From: Amarobacter sp964507025
GTDB lineage: Bacteria; Chloroflexota; Dehalococcoidia; Tepidiformales; Tepidiformaceae
DNA length: 64,000 bases
NCBI GenBank assembly: GCA_964507025.1
Contig: CAZDOK010000004.1
Span: 220,309 to 284,308, forward strand
Direction of reading: 5' to 3'
The position numbers were made by a program, and so were the translations under genes. The notes beneath the pieces are model-generated. The model ran no database searches. It saw only the letters and a program-made list of their open reading frames with translations, and was not told where the DNA came from. This document shows positions 41,700-49,886 of the stretch, piece after piece. The first letter of the stretch is position 1, and each line of letters opens with the position of its first letter.

Positions 41700-43136
41700 T
41701 TACGCGAGCCCCGCGAGCTGTTTGGCGTACTCGAGAGTGCGCCGTCCATCGTAGGCGCGGGAGATCATGAGCTTTTCGGCCTCAAGCGACCCTTCCGCAT
41801 GGATGGCGAGGACAGCGTGGTAACCGCCGAAGTCGCCGGTCGTCAGGTCGCTCACCATGTTCATGGCGCGCGTGCGGGCTTCGCCATCCACTCCGGCACG
41901 GCCCCCCAGGTACTTGCGCAGCAGGTCGCCGGTCTCGGGACTGGCGAAATCTTCGACCCCGGGCCCGGTCACGAGCATGCCGCCGGCGATGTCCTGCACG
42001 TGCTGGAGCGCTTCGTGGTAGTTGTGGGCGAAGTGGTACTTCGCCATGTTCGTGGTCAAGGCATCGGGCGCGAAGATGCCGTGTTCGTCGGGAGCGCCGC
42101 GAATTGCCGCCATGTCCGTGAGGGCGCGAAGCGTCTCGGCGTAGCTGATGAGCCAGATGAGCTTGTCGCGGACGTGGGCGGCCTTCGAGATACCGTTCAT
42201 GTCGGCCATCAAGAGGGCCGAGCCGATGAGCGCATCGACCAGGGGGAGCTTGTAGCTCACCGCGGTGAAGCGGTGATACTCGACGAACCCGAGGGCAAGC
42301 GCCCCGGCGAAATCGTGTTCGCCGGCCAGGAACACACGTTCCCAGGGCACGAAGACATCGTCGAAAATGGTGATGGTCTCCATCATCTTGCGATCGGCGC
42401 TGAGCGGGGCATCGAACTCGCTCTTCGGGCTGCCGCCATAGGGGCTGGCGACGAGCTTCAGGCCGGGCGTGTCGACGGGGATGGCGAATGCGAGCGCGTA
42501 GTCCTTATCCGCCTCGGACATGGCGCGCGTGGGGAGAACAATCAGCTCGTTGACGTTCGTGGTGCAACTCGTGTGGATCTTCGCCCCGCGCACGACGATT
42601 CCGTCAGGACGGCGCTCGACGATCCGGGTGTACATGTCGGGGTTGGGCTGATTGAGTGGCCCCGCCGAGCGGTCGCCCTTCACGTCGGTCTGGGCGACAG
42701 AGATGGCCAGGTCGCTATCGCGGCAGTGGCGATAGAACGCTTCGACGCGCTGGTAGTAGTCCGTCTCGTACTTCGTATCGACCTGGCGAGAGACGCGGTG
42801 GAGCGCGAAGAGGGCGTCGGTGCCGATTTCTTTGACCAGGACGACGAGCGTCTTGCCGAGCGCGGTGGCGGCTTCGATGAGCTGGCTGCGCTTGAGGAGG
42901 TCGTCGTTGCTGGCGGGGATCTTGAAGTAGCGACTGTACTGGTCACCACCCTCGGTCACGACGGCGAGGTCGCGGTAGTCCGGGTCTTCGGCCATTTCGA
43001 AATCGAGGCAGGCGTGCTGGACCGCCTTCTTGATGACCGGGTGCGAGGTGACATTTGCCACCTGCTCGCCACGATAGAAGACCGTCCGGTTGTCCTTGAG
43101 CGAGTCGATGTACTGCTGGGGGGTGCGGAGTCCCAT
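41700..43136 (-). CDS. 4-hydroxyphenylacetate 3-hydroxylase (HpaB)-family flavoprotein
   Basis: 478 residues. The acyl-CoA-dehydrogenase-like fold is recognised from MGLRTPQQYIDSLKDNRTVF, FAIPVDTPGLKLVASP and the WERVFLAGEHDFAG motif. The vinylacetyl-CoA isomerase/4-hydroxybutyryl-CoA dehydratase branch needs three Cys and one His for a [4Fe-4S] cluster; the equivalent sites here (around VVLVKEIGTDALF and EYHRFTAVSYK) lack the cysteines. A reduced-flavin dependent aromatic hydroxylase is therefore the better call, with no flavin reductase gene adjacent. I start at ATG 43136 with GGAGGA 12 bases upstream; ATG 43193 has no ribosome site. Confidence 0.72.
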   Translation of the reverse strand: MGLRTPQQYIDSLKDNRTVFYRGEQVANVTSHPVIKKAVQHACLDFEMAEDPDYRDLAVVTEGGDQYSRYFKIPASNDDLLKRSQLIEAATALGKTLVVLVKEIGTDALFALHRVSRQVDTKYETDYYQRVEAFYRHCRDSDLAISVAQTDVKGDRSAGPLNQPNPDMYTRIVERRPDGIVVRGAKIHTSCTTNVNELIVLPTRAMSEADKDYALAFAIPVDTPGLKLVASPYGGSPKSEFDAPLSADRKMMETITIFDDVFVPWERVFLAGEHDFAGALALGFVEYHRFTAVSYKLPLVDALIGSALLMADMNGISKAAHVRDKLIWLISYAETLRALTDMAAIRGAPDEHGIFAPDALTTNMAKYHFAHNYHEALQHVQDIAGGMLVTGPGVEDFASPETGDLLRKYLGGRAGVDGEARTRAMNMVSDLTTGDFGGYHAVLAIHAEGSLEAEKLMISRAYDGRRTLEYAKQLAGLA

Positions 43137-43230
43137 GTGTTCGGGGCGTCCTCCGGGTGAATTGCCTCGGGCCAATACCGTCGGCCGAACCATTCTAGCC
43201 GGGCAGAGGTGACGCTGCTGGACAAAGGAC

Positions 43231-43254
43231 CAGGCCCCGCGAATGCGGGGCCTG
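43231..43254 (-). terminator. Hairpin terminator-like structure after the short-peptide genes
   Basis: Ten-base perfect GC-rich stem CAGGCCCCGC/GCGGGGCCTG with a four-base loop. Reading leftward it is followed by GTCCTTTGTCC, a weak T-rich stretch. It sits between the end of the second peptide gene (43360) and the HpaB-family gene start (43136), so it fits the end of a small transcript running leftward. Confidence 0.55.
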
Positions 43255-43359
43255 CTATCTGCGTGCTCCGTCCATCAGTCCCGGTTCCGCTCCTGGCTCG
43301 CTCTCCCGAGGGGAGCGCCGCGGGCGCCTATTCAGGTGGTGGCCGCTAAGCGTGTGTGC

Positions 43360-43461
43360 CTACTGGTGCAGCCGGGACTGGGACGCTGTGCCTGGCTCGC
43401 CGGGCGAGCCTTGTATCGGACGGAACCACCTTCTGTAGAAGGCGTGGACCCTGATTTTCAT
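43360..43461 (-). CDS. Short peptide gene 2 (33 residues), paralogue of peptide 1
   Basis: ATG 43461 with GGGAGG at 43470-43475, eight bases upstream. The N-terminal half is basic and aromatic (MKIRVHAFYRRWFRPI) and the rest is hydrophilic (GSPGEPGTASQSRLHQ), ending at TAG 43360-43362. The core RVHAFYRRW matches RIHALFQVW of the peptide encoded just upstream, in both protein and DNA. No signal peptide or family is recognised. It may be a regulatory leader, a modified-peptide precursor or a membrane-active peptide. Confidence 0.5.
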   Translation of the reverse strand: MKIRVHAFYRRWFRPIQGSPGEPGTASQSRLHQ

Positions 43462-43509
43462 GGCTTTGACCTCCCGGTGGGGTTGGGACCTGGATCCTGA
43501 GCCTGCCGT

Positions 43510-43572
43510 CTAACTCTGCACGATCCAGACCTGGAAGAGGGCGTGGATCCGGCGACCGTTCATCGTGTTCAT
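43510..43572 (-). CDS. Short peptide gene 1 (20 residues) with consensus Shine-Dalgarno
   Basis: ATG 43572 is preceded by a full AAAGGAGG (43581-43588) at an eight-base spacing, one of the strongest ribosome sites in the window. The peptide is MNTMNGRRIHALFQVWIVQS, ending at TAG 43510-43512. A possible -10 (TACTAT, 43626-43631 read leftward) lies upstream without a convincing -35. The stretch 43573-43762 upstream of it holds no other gene that I can see. It is clearly related to the next peptide gene. Function unknown. Confidence 0.5.
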   Translation of the reverse strand: MNTMNGRRIHALFQVWIVQS

Positions 43573-43762
43573 TCCCGTTTCCTCCTTTCCCGTGACCCCC
43601 GCCCGGTGGTCTCTTGTCTGTAGTCATAGTAGGCCCGCTGGTGCGGCCCGGGGTGGGCCGGGTGGGGCAATCCGGTGGGCCCTAAGGGTCGTCAACGCCC
43701 CGTTGCGCTTGTCGCAACCCGGCGTCATCACGGCTACCGCGCTTCGGAGGACGGGAACCGCC

Positions 43763-44689
43763 CTACATGCTCCGGAGGAGGCGGATGCGCTCCTCGATGG
43801 GCGGATGCGTGCTGAAGAGGTTGTTCAGGAAGGACTGGTGTTCGCGGAGGGGATTGGAGATGTACAGGTGCGCCGTCGCCTTGTTGGCCGCCTCAAGTGG
43901 TTCGTGGTCGTTGGCGATTTTCTCGAGCGCACGGGCGAGCGCCTCCGGATGACGGCAGAGGAGGGCTCCGCTGGCATCGGCAAGGTATTCGCGGCGCCGG
44001 CTGATCGCCATGCGCAGGGCCTGGGCGACAATCGGCGCGAGGATGGCCCCGATGATGGCGACCACAATGAGGATGGCGGCGCCGCCGCCGCCCTTGTCCC
44101 GGCTGCCGCGGCGATGCCCGGCCCCGAACATGGTGTATCGGAGGAAGAGGTCGCTCACGAGAGCGACCAGGCCCACCAGGACGGTGGCAACGGTCATCAC
44201 GCGGATGTCGTAGTTGCCAATGTGGGAAAGCTCATGCGCGAGGACGCCCTCGAGCTCGATCGGCTCCAGCTTGTCGAGCAGGCCGCGGGTGACGACGACG
44301 TGGGCGTGCTGGGGGTCGCGCCCGGCGGCAAAGGCGTTGGGGGCCGAATCCTCGAGCACCCAGGTCTTCGGCATGGGGAGCCCGGCGCCGATGGCCAGGT
44401 TCTCGACGCGGCGCACGTATTCCCACTCTTCTTCCTTGGTCACTTCGTGTGCGCCGGAGATGGAGAGGACCACGTTGGTCGAGACCCAGTAACTGAAGAG
44501 GGCGTAGACAATGAGTCCGATGCCCACCACGCCCACGATCCCGATATCGCCGCCAAGCGCCATCACGATCACGCCGACCAGGGCAGTGAGCAACACCACG
44601 AAGATGGTCATCATCAGCCAGGTCGTCCGCTTGTTCGCGGCGATGCGGTCGTAGATGAGGACGGAGCCAGGTGCGGGGGAGGGCGTCAA
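43763..44689 (-). CDS. htpX: Membrane zinc metalloprotease HtpX (M48 family)
   Basis: 308 residues. Two N-terminal membrane helices (TWLMMTIFVVLLTALVGVIV and a second near residue 60), then the catalytic VLAHELSHIGNYD (HExxH) near residue 150, two further helices, and EYLADASGALL with the third zinc ligand. It degrades damaged membrane proteins. I start at TTG 44689 with GGAGGG nine bases upstream. The start overlaps the stop of the broken IVP frame (TTGA). It usually follows lemA directly; here the inserted element separates them. Confidence 0.9.
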   Translation of the reverse strand: MTPSPAPGSVLIYDRIAANKRTTWLMMTIFVVLLTALVGVIVMALGGDIGIVGVVGIGLIVYALFSYWVSTNVVLSISGAHEVTKEEEWEYVRRVENLAIGAGLPMPKTWVLEDSAPNAFAAGRDPQHAHVVVTRGLLDKLEPIELEGVLAHELSHIGNYDIRVMTVATVLVGLVALVSDLFLRYTMFGAGHRRGSRDKGGGGAAILIVVAIIGAILAPIVAQALRMAISRRREYLADASGALLCRHPEALARALEKIANDHEPLEAANKATAHLYISNPLREHQSFLNNLFSTHPPIEERIRLLRSM

Positions 44690-45109
44690 GACGTTGGACC
44701 CTCCGGATTGCCGGATTGTCGATTGTCGATTGTCGATTGCCGCCTGGCCGAGCCGGCAGTCCGTGCGCGTAACGTCTTCTTGGAAGCTACGGTCATGGCC
44801 AGCAACTGGGATGCTTCCTTCCTCAACGGCTGTGCTCGACCCGCGGACATGATTCCGGTTTCAACAAGCAGCTCAAGCCAATAGAGGCTTTCGTCTGCCT
44901 CCTCCTCGACGATAGAAAGCTTCGCAATCATTTGCGCGGACCTCTGGGCTCGTGCCGCGGCACGGTAGTTGGCGCCGACTGATTGTTGCGGAACGCAACA
45001 GCTGGCGACCGAGGACATCACTCACCTACCTGCTGGCAGTTCGCCGATCAGAACGATCGCGTCCGTGGCGAACCGTTTGGTCCGACGTTTGAATTCTTCT
45101 GCATCCATT
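44686..45109 (-). pseudogene. Four-helix-bundle (23S rRNA intervening-sequence, S23/IVP-type) protein gene, frameshifted
   Basis: From ATG 45109 the frame reads MDAEEFKRRTKRFATDAIVL and LIGELPAGR then a stop. A second frame then gives DVLGRQLLRSATIS, and the original frame resumes with SVGANYRAAARAQRSAQMIA, IVEEEADESLYWLELLVETG. The three parts align end to end with the known four-helix-bundle family, so at least two indels have broken the gene; one looks like an extra A in ACAATCAGTC. The last frame runs on through the left repeat and overlaps the htpX start. Confidence 0.75.
44715..44739. repeat. Left terminal inverted repeat of the IVP element
   Basis: Three tandem copies of ATTGTCG plus ATTG. 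On the minus strand it reads CAATCGACAAT and continues in the same pattern, matching the right end. Confidence 0.7.
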
Positions 45110-45128
45110 CAGGCCACCTGTCTGGCGT

Positions 45129-45153
45129 CAATCGACAATCGTCAATTGACAAT
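45129..45153. repeat. Right terminal inverted repeat of the IVP element
   Basis: Begins CAATCGACAATCG and continues in a slightly diverged form of the same unit; two mismatches to the complement of the left end. Confidence 0.7.
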
Positions 45154-45162
45154 GGAGCAGCG

Positions 45163-45732
45163 TCAGCTGGTCCCGAAGCTGACCTTCGCGTCCTCCCGTG
45201 CGCCTTCCTCGGCCTCGAAGAACTCGGCTGGTTCGAAGTTGAACATGCCGGCGATGATCGAGCTCGGCACTACGGCGGTGCGCTCGTTGTAATCGCGGAC
45301 GTTGGCGTTGTAGAACTGGCGCGAGTAGGCGATCTTGTCCTCGGTGTCAGTCAGTTCGCGCTGGAGCTCCAGGAAGTTCTGGTTGGCCTTGAGGTCCGGG
45401 TAGGCTTCGGCGACGGCGAAGAGAGAGCGCAGGGCGCCAGTGAGCATGTTATCCGCTTGTGCTGCCTGGCCCGGCGTCGCCGCCCGGTCCAGCATCGCCC
45501 GGGCCCGGGTCACGTTTTCCAGCACTTCTTTTTCGTGGGCGGCATAGCCCTTCACGGTCTCAACCAGATTCGGGATGAGGCTGGAGCGGCGCTTCAGTTG
45601 AACGTCGATTCCCGACCACGCTTCCTTCACGCGAATGCGCGCACGGGCAAGGCCGTTGTAGATGCCGATGACCCAGAAGATAAGGACCAGGACGACGACG
45701 GCGATGACGATGAGAGTGATCAACAAGGCCAC
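45163..45732 (-). CDS. lemA: LemA family protein
   Basis: 189 residues. One N-terminal membrane helix (ITLIVIAVVVLVLIFWVIGI) is followed by the LemA core: RIRVKEAWSGIDVQLKRRSS, LIPNLVETVKGYA, NVTRARA, and ENFLELQRELTDTEDKIAYS-like text (NQNFLELQRELTDTEDK) with FYNANVRDYNERTAVVPSS. LemA proteins are linked with HtpX in membrane protein quality control, and the two genes are neighbours in many genomes. GTG start at 45732 with AGGAG about ten bases upstream. Confidence 0.92.
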   Translation of the reverse strand: MALLITLIVIAVVVLVLIFWVIGIYNGLARARIRVKEAWSGIDVQLKRRSSLIPNLVETVKGYAAHEKEVLENVTRARAMLDRAATPGQAAQADNMLTGALRSLFAVAEAYPDLKANQNFLELQRELTDTEDKIAYSRQFYNANVRDYNERTAVVPSSIIAGMFNFEPAEFFEAEEGAREDAKVSFGTS

Positions 45733-45818
45733 GAGGAAATCGCTCCTGCCGGGGTTGGCGGCATGCTACCACACGCCACGCTGCCGGCGAGCCGTCCGAG
45801 GCAGGCGAACAGTCGCGG

Positions 45819-46832
45819 TCAGCCGGGCGGCGGCAATCGATACGTGCGCGCGGCCGTGTCGTGGAACATCGCGGACTTCTCGTCCTCCGAATAGCCAGAA
45901 GCGAGGCGCTTGAAGGCGTTCCACAGGACCGCGTATGAGCAGCTGACGCGGTCGACCGGGAAGTTGCTTTCGAACATGCATCGGGAAGGACCGAAGCACT
46001 GGATGGTCCAGTCGTAGTACTGGCGCGTGGCCGCCACAAGCTCCTCGGATGTGGGAGGCCTGGGGCGCTTGTCCCAGCCGAAGCCGTTCAGGGGCATGTT
46101 GATGCCGCCGAGCTTGGCAACCACGTTGGGGCACGCCGCCAGGGCGTCGATGTCCTGCTTCCAGGTTTCGTATACCTCTGACTGCCTTCCCGCGTAGGGT
46201 CCGATACCAAGCGGACCGCCGAAGTGATCGAGCACTATTGGCGTCTCGGGGAACGCGCGAGCGAGTTCGACCAGCTCCTGGAGCTGGGGATGGTAGAGCC
46301 ACGCCTCGAAGGAGAGCCCGAAGCGGTCGAGCTGTCGAAATCCCCGGCGGAAAGCCGGTTCGGCCAGGAGCCCGCGTGGGGGATTCGTGTGCGAGTTCCG
46401 GATGTCGGGGCTTTCGTGCCAGCCGGCCGCGTGACGAATCCCGCGGAAACGATCTGGTGCCGCAGCGATGTGTGCCTCGAGGACAGGCACGACGTCATCG
46501 CCAAGCGTGAGGTCGGCGAAGCCAACTATCCCGGCTGCTACCCGCGCCGGCCCGTACCGGCCGCTGGCCGACATGGCGGCCACGCCATTGACGAACTCGG
46601 TCTCGCCGACGGGGCGCATCTCCAGCGGACCGTCCGCCCGGTACATGGACATGCACTCGACGAACACGGTACTCACCACGTTATGACCACTTCCAGTGTC
46701 CGCGAGCAGCTCGTCGAGCAGGTAGCGGTTCCCCGGGTGGTCCCAGAGGTGGTGGTGGGGATCGCAGATCGGCCGATCCGGTTCAAGGATCTCTTCCTGG
46801 ACCTGTGCGTGCCGGTCGCTCGAATCGGGCAT
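45819..46832 (-). CDS. Amidohydrolase family 2 (metal-dependent TIM-barrel hydrolase)
   Basis: 337 residues. The N-terminal metal motif DPHHHLWD (near residue 24), a VFVECMSMYRADG strand, IVLDHFGG with the conserved His, and the C-terminal FESNFPVDR motif (Asp ligand). This is the amidohydrolase-2/L-fuconolactonase-type group, which hydrolyses lactones or decarboxylates aromatic acids. Substrate not determined. GAGGAGG lies before ATG 46832. It is divergent from the carboxymuconolactone decarboxylase-like gene; both families occur in aromatic or lactone breakdown. Confidence 0.83.
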   Translation of the reverse strand: MPDSSDRHAQVQEEILEPDRPICDPHHHLWDHPGNRYLLDELLADTGSGHNVVSTVFVECMSMYRADGPLEMRPVGETEFVNGVAAMSASGRYGPARVAAGIVGFADLTLGDDVVPVLEAHIAAAPDRFRGIRHAAGWHESPDIRNSHTNPPRGLLAEPAFRRGFRQLDRFGLSFEAWLYHPQLQELVELARAFPETPIVLDHFGGPLGIGPYAGRQSEVYETWKQDIDALAACPNVVAKLGGINMPLNGFGWDKRPRPPTSEELVAATRQYYDWTIQCFGPSRCMFESNFPVDRVSCSYAVLWNAFKRLASGYSEDEKSAMFHDTAARTYRLPPPG

Positions 46833-46948
46833 GGGGAGCCTCCTCGCGGCGGTGCCGTGAGCCTACGCCTACGCATGTTGCGGGGGAACCCTCAAGCACC
46901 GTAGCCTCGCGCGACACACCGGCGCTGCCGTCCTACCCGGGAGGGACC

Positions 46949-47497
46949 ATGGCTCGCATTCCGCTGCTCACCAGGGCCGAACTGCCACCCGAGAGGCAAC
47001 ACCTCCTTGCCCGCGACATCAACCTCAACCGGGCACTCGTCCACAGCCCGGAGGGAGCACGTGCCTTCTGGAGCCTTGGCGGTTTCATCCGCAATACGAG
47101 CAGGCTCGACCCGAGGTTGCGGGAGATGGCGATCCTCCAGGTGGGTTATGTCACCCGATCCCGGTACGAGTACTCGCACCACATCAAGATCGGTCGCGAA
47201 TTCGGCGTGAGCGATGCGGACATCCGGGCAATCGCCGGCGAGACCGCCGGGCAGGCCACCGGTCTGCGAGAGCTGGACCGCGCGGTGCTGGCGGCGGCCC
47301 GCGAGATGGTGAACGGCCTGCACGTAGCTGACACGACCTTCGAGGTCCTTCGGGATGCGCTCGACACGGAGTGCCTGCTCGACCTCGTGCTCACGATCTC
47401 GTTCTACTCCGGCGTGGTTCGCCTCCTGGAGACGCTGGAAATCGAGGTGGAGCCCGACTACCTGCCCTACCTTCAGGAATTCCCGCTGCCAGCGTAG
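46949..47497 (+). CDS. Carboxymuconolactone decarboxylase (AhpD-like) family protein
   Basis: 182 residues. The helical CMD fold is recognised from FWSLGGFIRNTSRLDPRLRE, REMAILQVGYVTRSRYEYSH, HHIKIGREFGVSDADIRAIA and LLDLVLTISFYSGVVRLLET. The AhpD-type CxxC redox pair is not present at the usual place (YEYSHH occupies it), so a peroxidase role is unlikely and a decarboxylase or lyase role is more plausible. ATG 46949 follows GGGAGGG; a longer reading overlaps the divergent gene. Confidence 0.82.
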   Translation: MARIPLLTRAELPPERQHLLARDINLNRALVHSPEGARAFWSLGGFIRNTSRLDPRLREMAILQVGYVTRSRYEYSHHIKIGREFGVSDADIRAIAGETAGQATGLRELDRAVLAAAREMVNGLHVADTTFEVLRDALDTECLLDLVLTISFYSGVVRLLETLEIEVEPDYLPYLQEFPLPA

Positions 47498-47500
47498 CGG

Positions 47501-47538
47501 GCAATGGGCGCCGGGGTTCCGGACCTGCGGCCCATTGC
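47501..47538. repeat. Nine-base inverted repeat downstream of the CMD gene
   Basis: Arms GCAATGGGC and GCCCATTGC with 20 bases between, starting four bases after the CMD stop. A hairpin here could end the CMD transcript or lie in the ftsH leader. No T run follows. Confidence 0.4.
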
Positions 47539-47571
47539 GGTGTACCTGATGATGGCGCACCGTAAACGGCG

Positions 47572-49560
47572 ATGAGCACGCAGGCGCCGGAACAGAAGCG
47601 TGGGGGCATCTCCCTCAGCACCGCGCTTGTCGTCGGGCTCGTCGCCACCGTGGCCATTGTCCTGGCCCTCTCGTTCCTCCCTGGCGTCGAGGACAAGGAG
47701 GAAACCGTTGGCCTTGGCCAACTGGTAGCCGATGCCGCAGCGGGCAAGGTCGACACGATCGTCGTCCGCGGATCCGAAGCGACGGTGACCTACACGGCGC
47801 CCGAAGGACTCGCCCCCGCCGAAAAGTCAGCGATCATCCCCGACACAGTCGATCTGCCGGCGCTGCTCCGGGACGAGGGCATTGCGCTCACGCGTGCCGG
47901 GGCGCCCGCAGGCAGCCCGGCGGTCGAGCTGTCGTTCGAGAAGGACGACGGCGGGGCGTGGTCGGGCCTGTTCACAATCATCATCTCGTTCCTGCCCCTC
48001 CTGCTTTTGGTCGCGTTCTTCGTCTTCATCATGCGGCGGACGCAATCGGTGGGCGGCCAGGCGATCGACTTCGGCAAGAGCCACGCCCGGCTGTTTTCCG
48101 GGAGCAAAGTGGCCGTGAGCTTCGCCGATGTGGCGGGCGTCGATGAAGCGAAGGAAGAGCTGGCGGAGGTGGTGGAGTTCCTCAAGAACCCGGCAAAGTT
48201 CGCCGCCCTCGGCGCGAAGATCCCGAAAGGTGTGCTCTTGCTTGGGCCTCCGGGCACCGGGAAGACGCTCCTCGCCCGGGCGGTCGCGGGCGAGGCCGGC
48301 GTTCCGTTCCTGAGCATCTCCGGGTCCGAGTTCGTCGAGATGTTCGTCGGCGTTGGGGCGAGTCGCGTCCGCGACCTGTTTGACCAGGCCAAGAAGAGCG
48401 CTCCCTGCATCGTGTTCCTCGATGAAATCGACGCGGTAGGACGCCAGCGCGGGGCTGGCCTTGGAGGCAGCCACGACGAGCGAGAGCAGACGCTCAACCA
48501 GATCCTGGTGGAGATGGACGGATTCGAACCGGGTACCAACGTCATCGTGCTGGCGGCCACCAACCGGCCCGACATCCTCGACCCCGCGCTCATCCGGCCC
48601 GGCCGGTTCGACCGCAAGGTCATCCTCGATGCTCCCGACGTGAGGGGCCGCATCGCCATCTTGCGAGTCCACCTGCGCGGCAAGCCGCTCGCCGAGGACA
48701 TCTCGGTGGAACGCCTGGCCCGGACGACCCCGGGGTTTACCGGGGCCGACATCGCCAACCTCGTCAACGAAGCGGCCATCCTCGCAGCACGCCGCGACAA
48801 AACCCGGATCGATATGACCGACTTCGTGGAGGCCGTCGACCGCGTGCTGGCAGGGCCGGAGCGGAAGAGCCGCCTGATGACCCCTCGAGAGCGGCGGATT
48901 GTCGCCTATCACGAAGGCGCCCACACCGTGGTGGGGCACCTCCTCAAGAACCACGACCGCCCCCAGAAGGTCACGATCGTTTCCAGGGGCGTGGCCGCGG
49001 GTTACACGCGGTTCCTTCCCCAGGAGGAGGAGCACTTCAAGACGCCGGAGATGTTCAGCGACCAGCTGTGCGCGGCACTCGCCGGGCACGCCGCCGAGGA
49101 GCTGGTCTTCGGTTCGGCCTCGACCGGGCCATCGAACGACCTCGAACAGGTCAGCCGTCTGGCGCGCGCGATGGTCACCCGATGGGGTATGAGCGAGCAA
49201 CTCGGGCCGCTCACCTATGGGCGAACCGAAGAGCTGGTGTTCCTCGGACGGGAGATCTCGGAGACGCGGAACTACAGCGAGGCCACCGCCGAGGAGATCG
49301 ACCGGGAGGTGCGCCGCATCGTCACGGGAGCACGGGAACGGGCAATGCAACTGTTGACCGAAAACCGGGCGCTGCTGGACAAGGTGGCCGAGGCGCTGCT
49401 CGAGGTCGAAACACTCCAGGACCCCGAGCTGACGCAGCTACTGGAGAGCGACCCAAACGAGCCGTGGCATGCCCCCATATCGCCTAACGGCGCCGGCAGT
49501 ATCCCGGCGCCCGCGGCGCCGGCCTGGCCCGATACTCCAGCCGCCGGGCAGGCCGGGTAG
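47572..49560 (+). CDS. ftsH: ATP-dependent zinc metalloprotease FtsH
   Basis: 662 residues. Two membrane helices (LVVGLVATVAIVLALSFL and FTIIISFLPLLLLVAFFVFI) flank the ~90-residue periplasmic part. The AAA module has Walker A GPPGTGKT at 225-232, Walker B IVFLDEIDAVGRQR, and the pore loop FVGVGASRVRD; the second-region motif is NRPDILDPALIRPGRFDR. Zinc motif is HEGAH near residue 447. It degrades unstable membrane and soluble proteins. No good ribosome site precedes ATG 47572. Confidence 0.96.
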   Translation: MSTQAPEQKRGGISLSTALVVGLVATVAIVLALSFLPGVEDKEETVGLGQLVADAAAGKVDTIVVRGSEATVTYTAPEGLAPAEKSAIIPDTVDLPALLRDEGIALTRAGAPAGSPAVELSFEKDDGGAWSGLFTIIISFLPLLLLVAFFVFIMRRTQSVGGQAIDFGKSHARLFSGSKVAVSFADVAGVDEAKEELAEVVEFLKNPAKFAALGAKIPKGVLLLGPPGTGKTLLARAVAGEAGVPFLSISGSEFVEMFVGVGASRVRDLFDQAKKSAPCIVFLDEIDAVGRQRGAGLGGSHDEREQTLNQILVEMDGFEPGTNVIVLAATNRPDILDPALIRPGRFDRKVILDAPDVRGRIAILRVHLRGKPLAEDISVERLARTTPGFTGADIANLVNEAAILAARRDKTRIDMTDFVEAVDRVLAGPERKSRLMTPRERRIVAYHEGAHTVVGHLLKNHDRPQKVTIVSRGVAAGYTRFLPQEEEHFKTPEMFSDQLCAALAGHAAEELVFGSASTGPSNDLEQVSRLARAMVTRWGMSEQLGPLTYGRTEELVFLGREISETRNYSEATAEEIDREVRRIVTGARERAMQLLTENRALLDKVAEALLEVETLQDPELTQLLESDPNEPWHAPISPNGAGSIPAPAAPAWPDTPAAGQAG

Positions 49561-49886
49561 CCGTCCTGCGACCAAGGTCCCACGCGGAGTGGGCCGCGTG
49601 GCCCTCACCGGTCGAACCATCGGGGGGTAAGGTGGATACCAGGGCAGGGACAAAACGCCACCGCCTTCGCGGCGAGTGCGCCGCCCGACCGGGAGGCCGG
49701 CTACGGCACCAGGGAAAGGCCCCTGCCCTTTCGCCTGTCCGGGGAGAGCACCAGGGCGCTGACAGGCAGGAGCACTCGGCCACGTGATCCGGCTCCTCCG
49801 GGTCTGGCAGGCGCAATCCCGATGAGCGAACCTCAAGGCGTGAACATGTCATCCCGCAAATCCGTCCACCTCACGAGCGGCTGCCG
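49561..49886. other. Intergenic region between ftsH and an ABC ATPase gene; nothing identified
   Basis: 326 bases without a supportable gene. A CAGGGCAGGG stretch near 49637 could pair imperfectly with CCCTGCCCTT near 49725, giving a long-range stem, and a short reading from ATG 49822 ends on the start of the next gene (ATGA). Nothing matches a riboswitch I know. Confidence 0.4.

Larger units (their letters stand above)
44715..45153. mobile_element. 439-bp element with 25-bp terminal inverted repeats carrying the broken IVP gene
   Basis: The ends 44715-44739 and 45129-45153 are imperfect inverted repeats (23 of 25 bases by eye), built from the repeated unit ATTGTCG on the left and its complement on the right. 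The element lies exactly between lemA (stop at 45163) and htpX (start at 44689). It has no transposase, so movement would need help from elsewhere. Short ATTGTCG-type repeats flank IVP-like genes in other genomes as I recall. No target duplication is evident. Confidence 0.65.

Noticed and set aside
41700..43136. 4-hydroxybutyryl-CoA dehydratase (abfD)
   Set aside because: The cysteines that ligate the [4Fe-4S] cluster are absent at the expected positions; HpaB-type family call preferred.
41586..43160. 524-codon plus-strand ORF antisense to the HpaB-family gene
   Set aside because: Antisense shadow in high-GC DNA, Glu/Asp/Val-rich with no family resemblance.
46949..47497. AhpD alkylhydroperoxidase
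   Set aside because: The CxxC redox pair required for the peroxidase activity is not present.
49637..49735. Imperfect long-range pairing between CAGGGCAGGG and CCCTGCCCTT as a riboswitch or ncRNA
   Set aside because: One pairing of ten bases in GC-rich DNA can occur by chance; no known riboswitch core (TPP, cobalamin, SAM, Moco) could be recognised.
49438..49836. Minus-strand ORFs in the region after ftsH
   Set aside because: High-GC shadow frames, Arg/Pro-rich, partly over the ftsH 3' end, no start signals.
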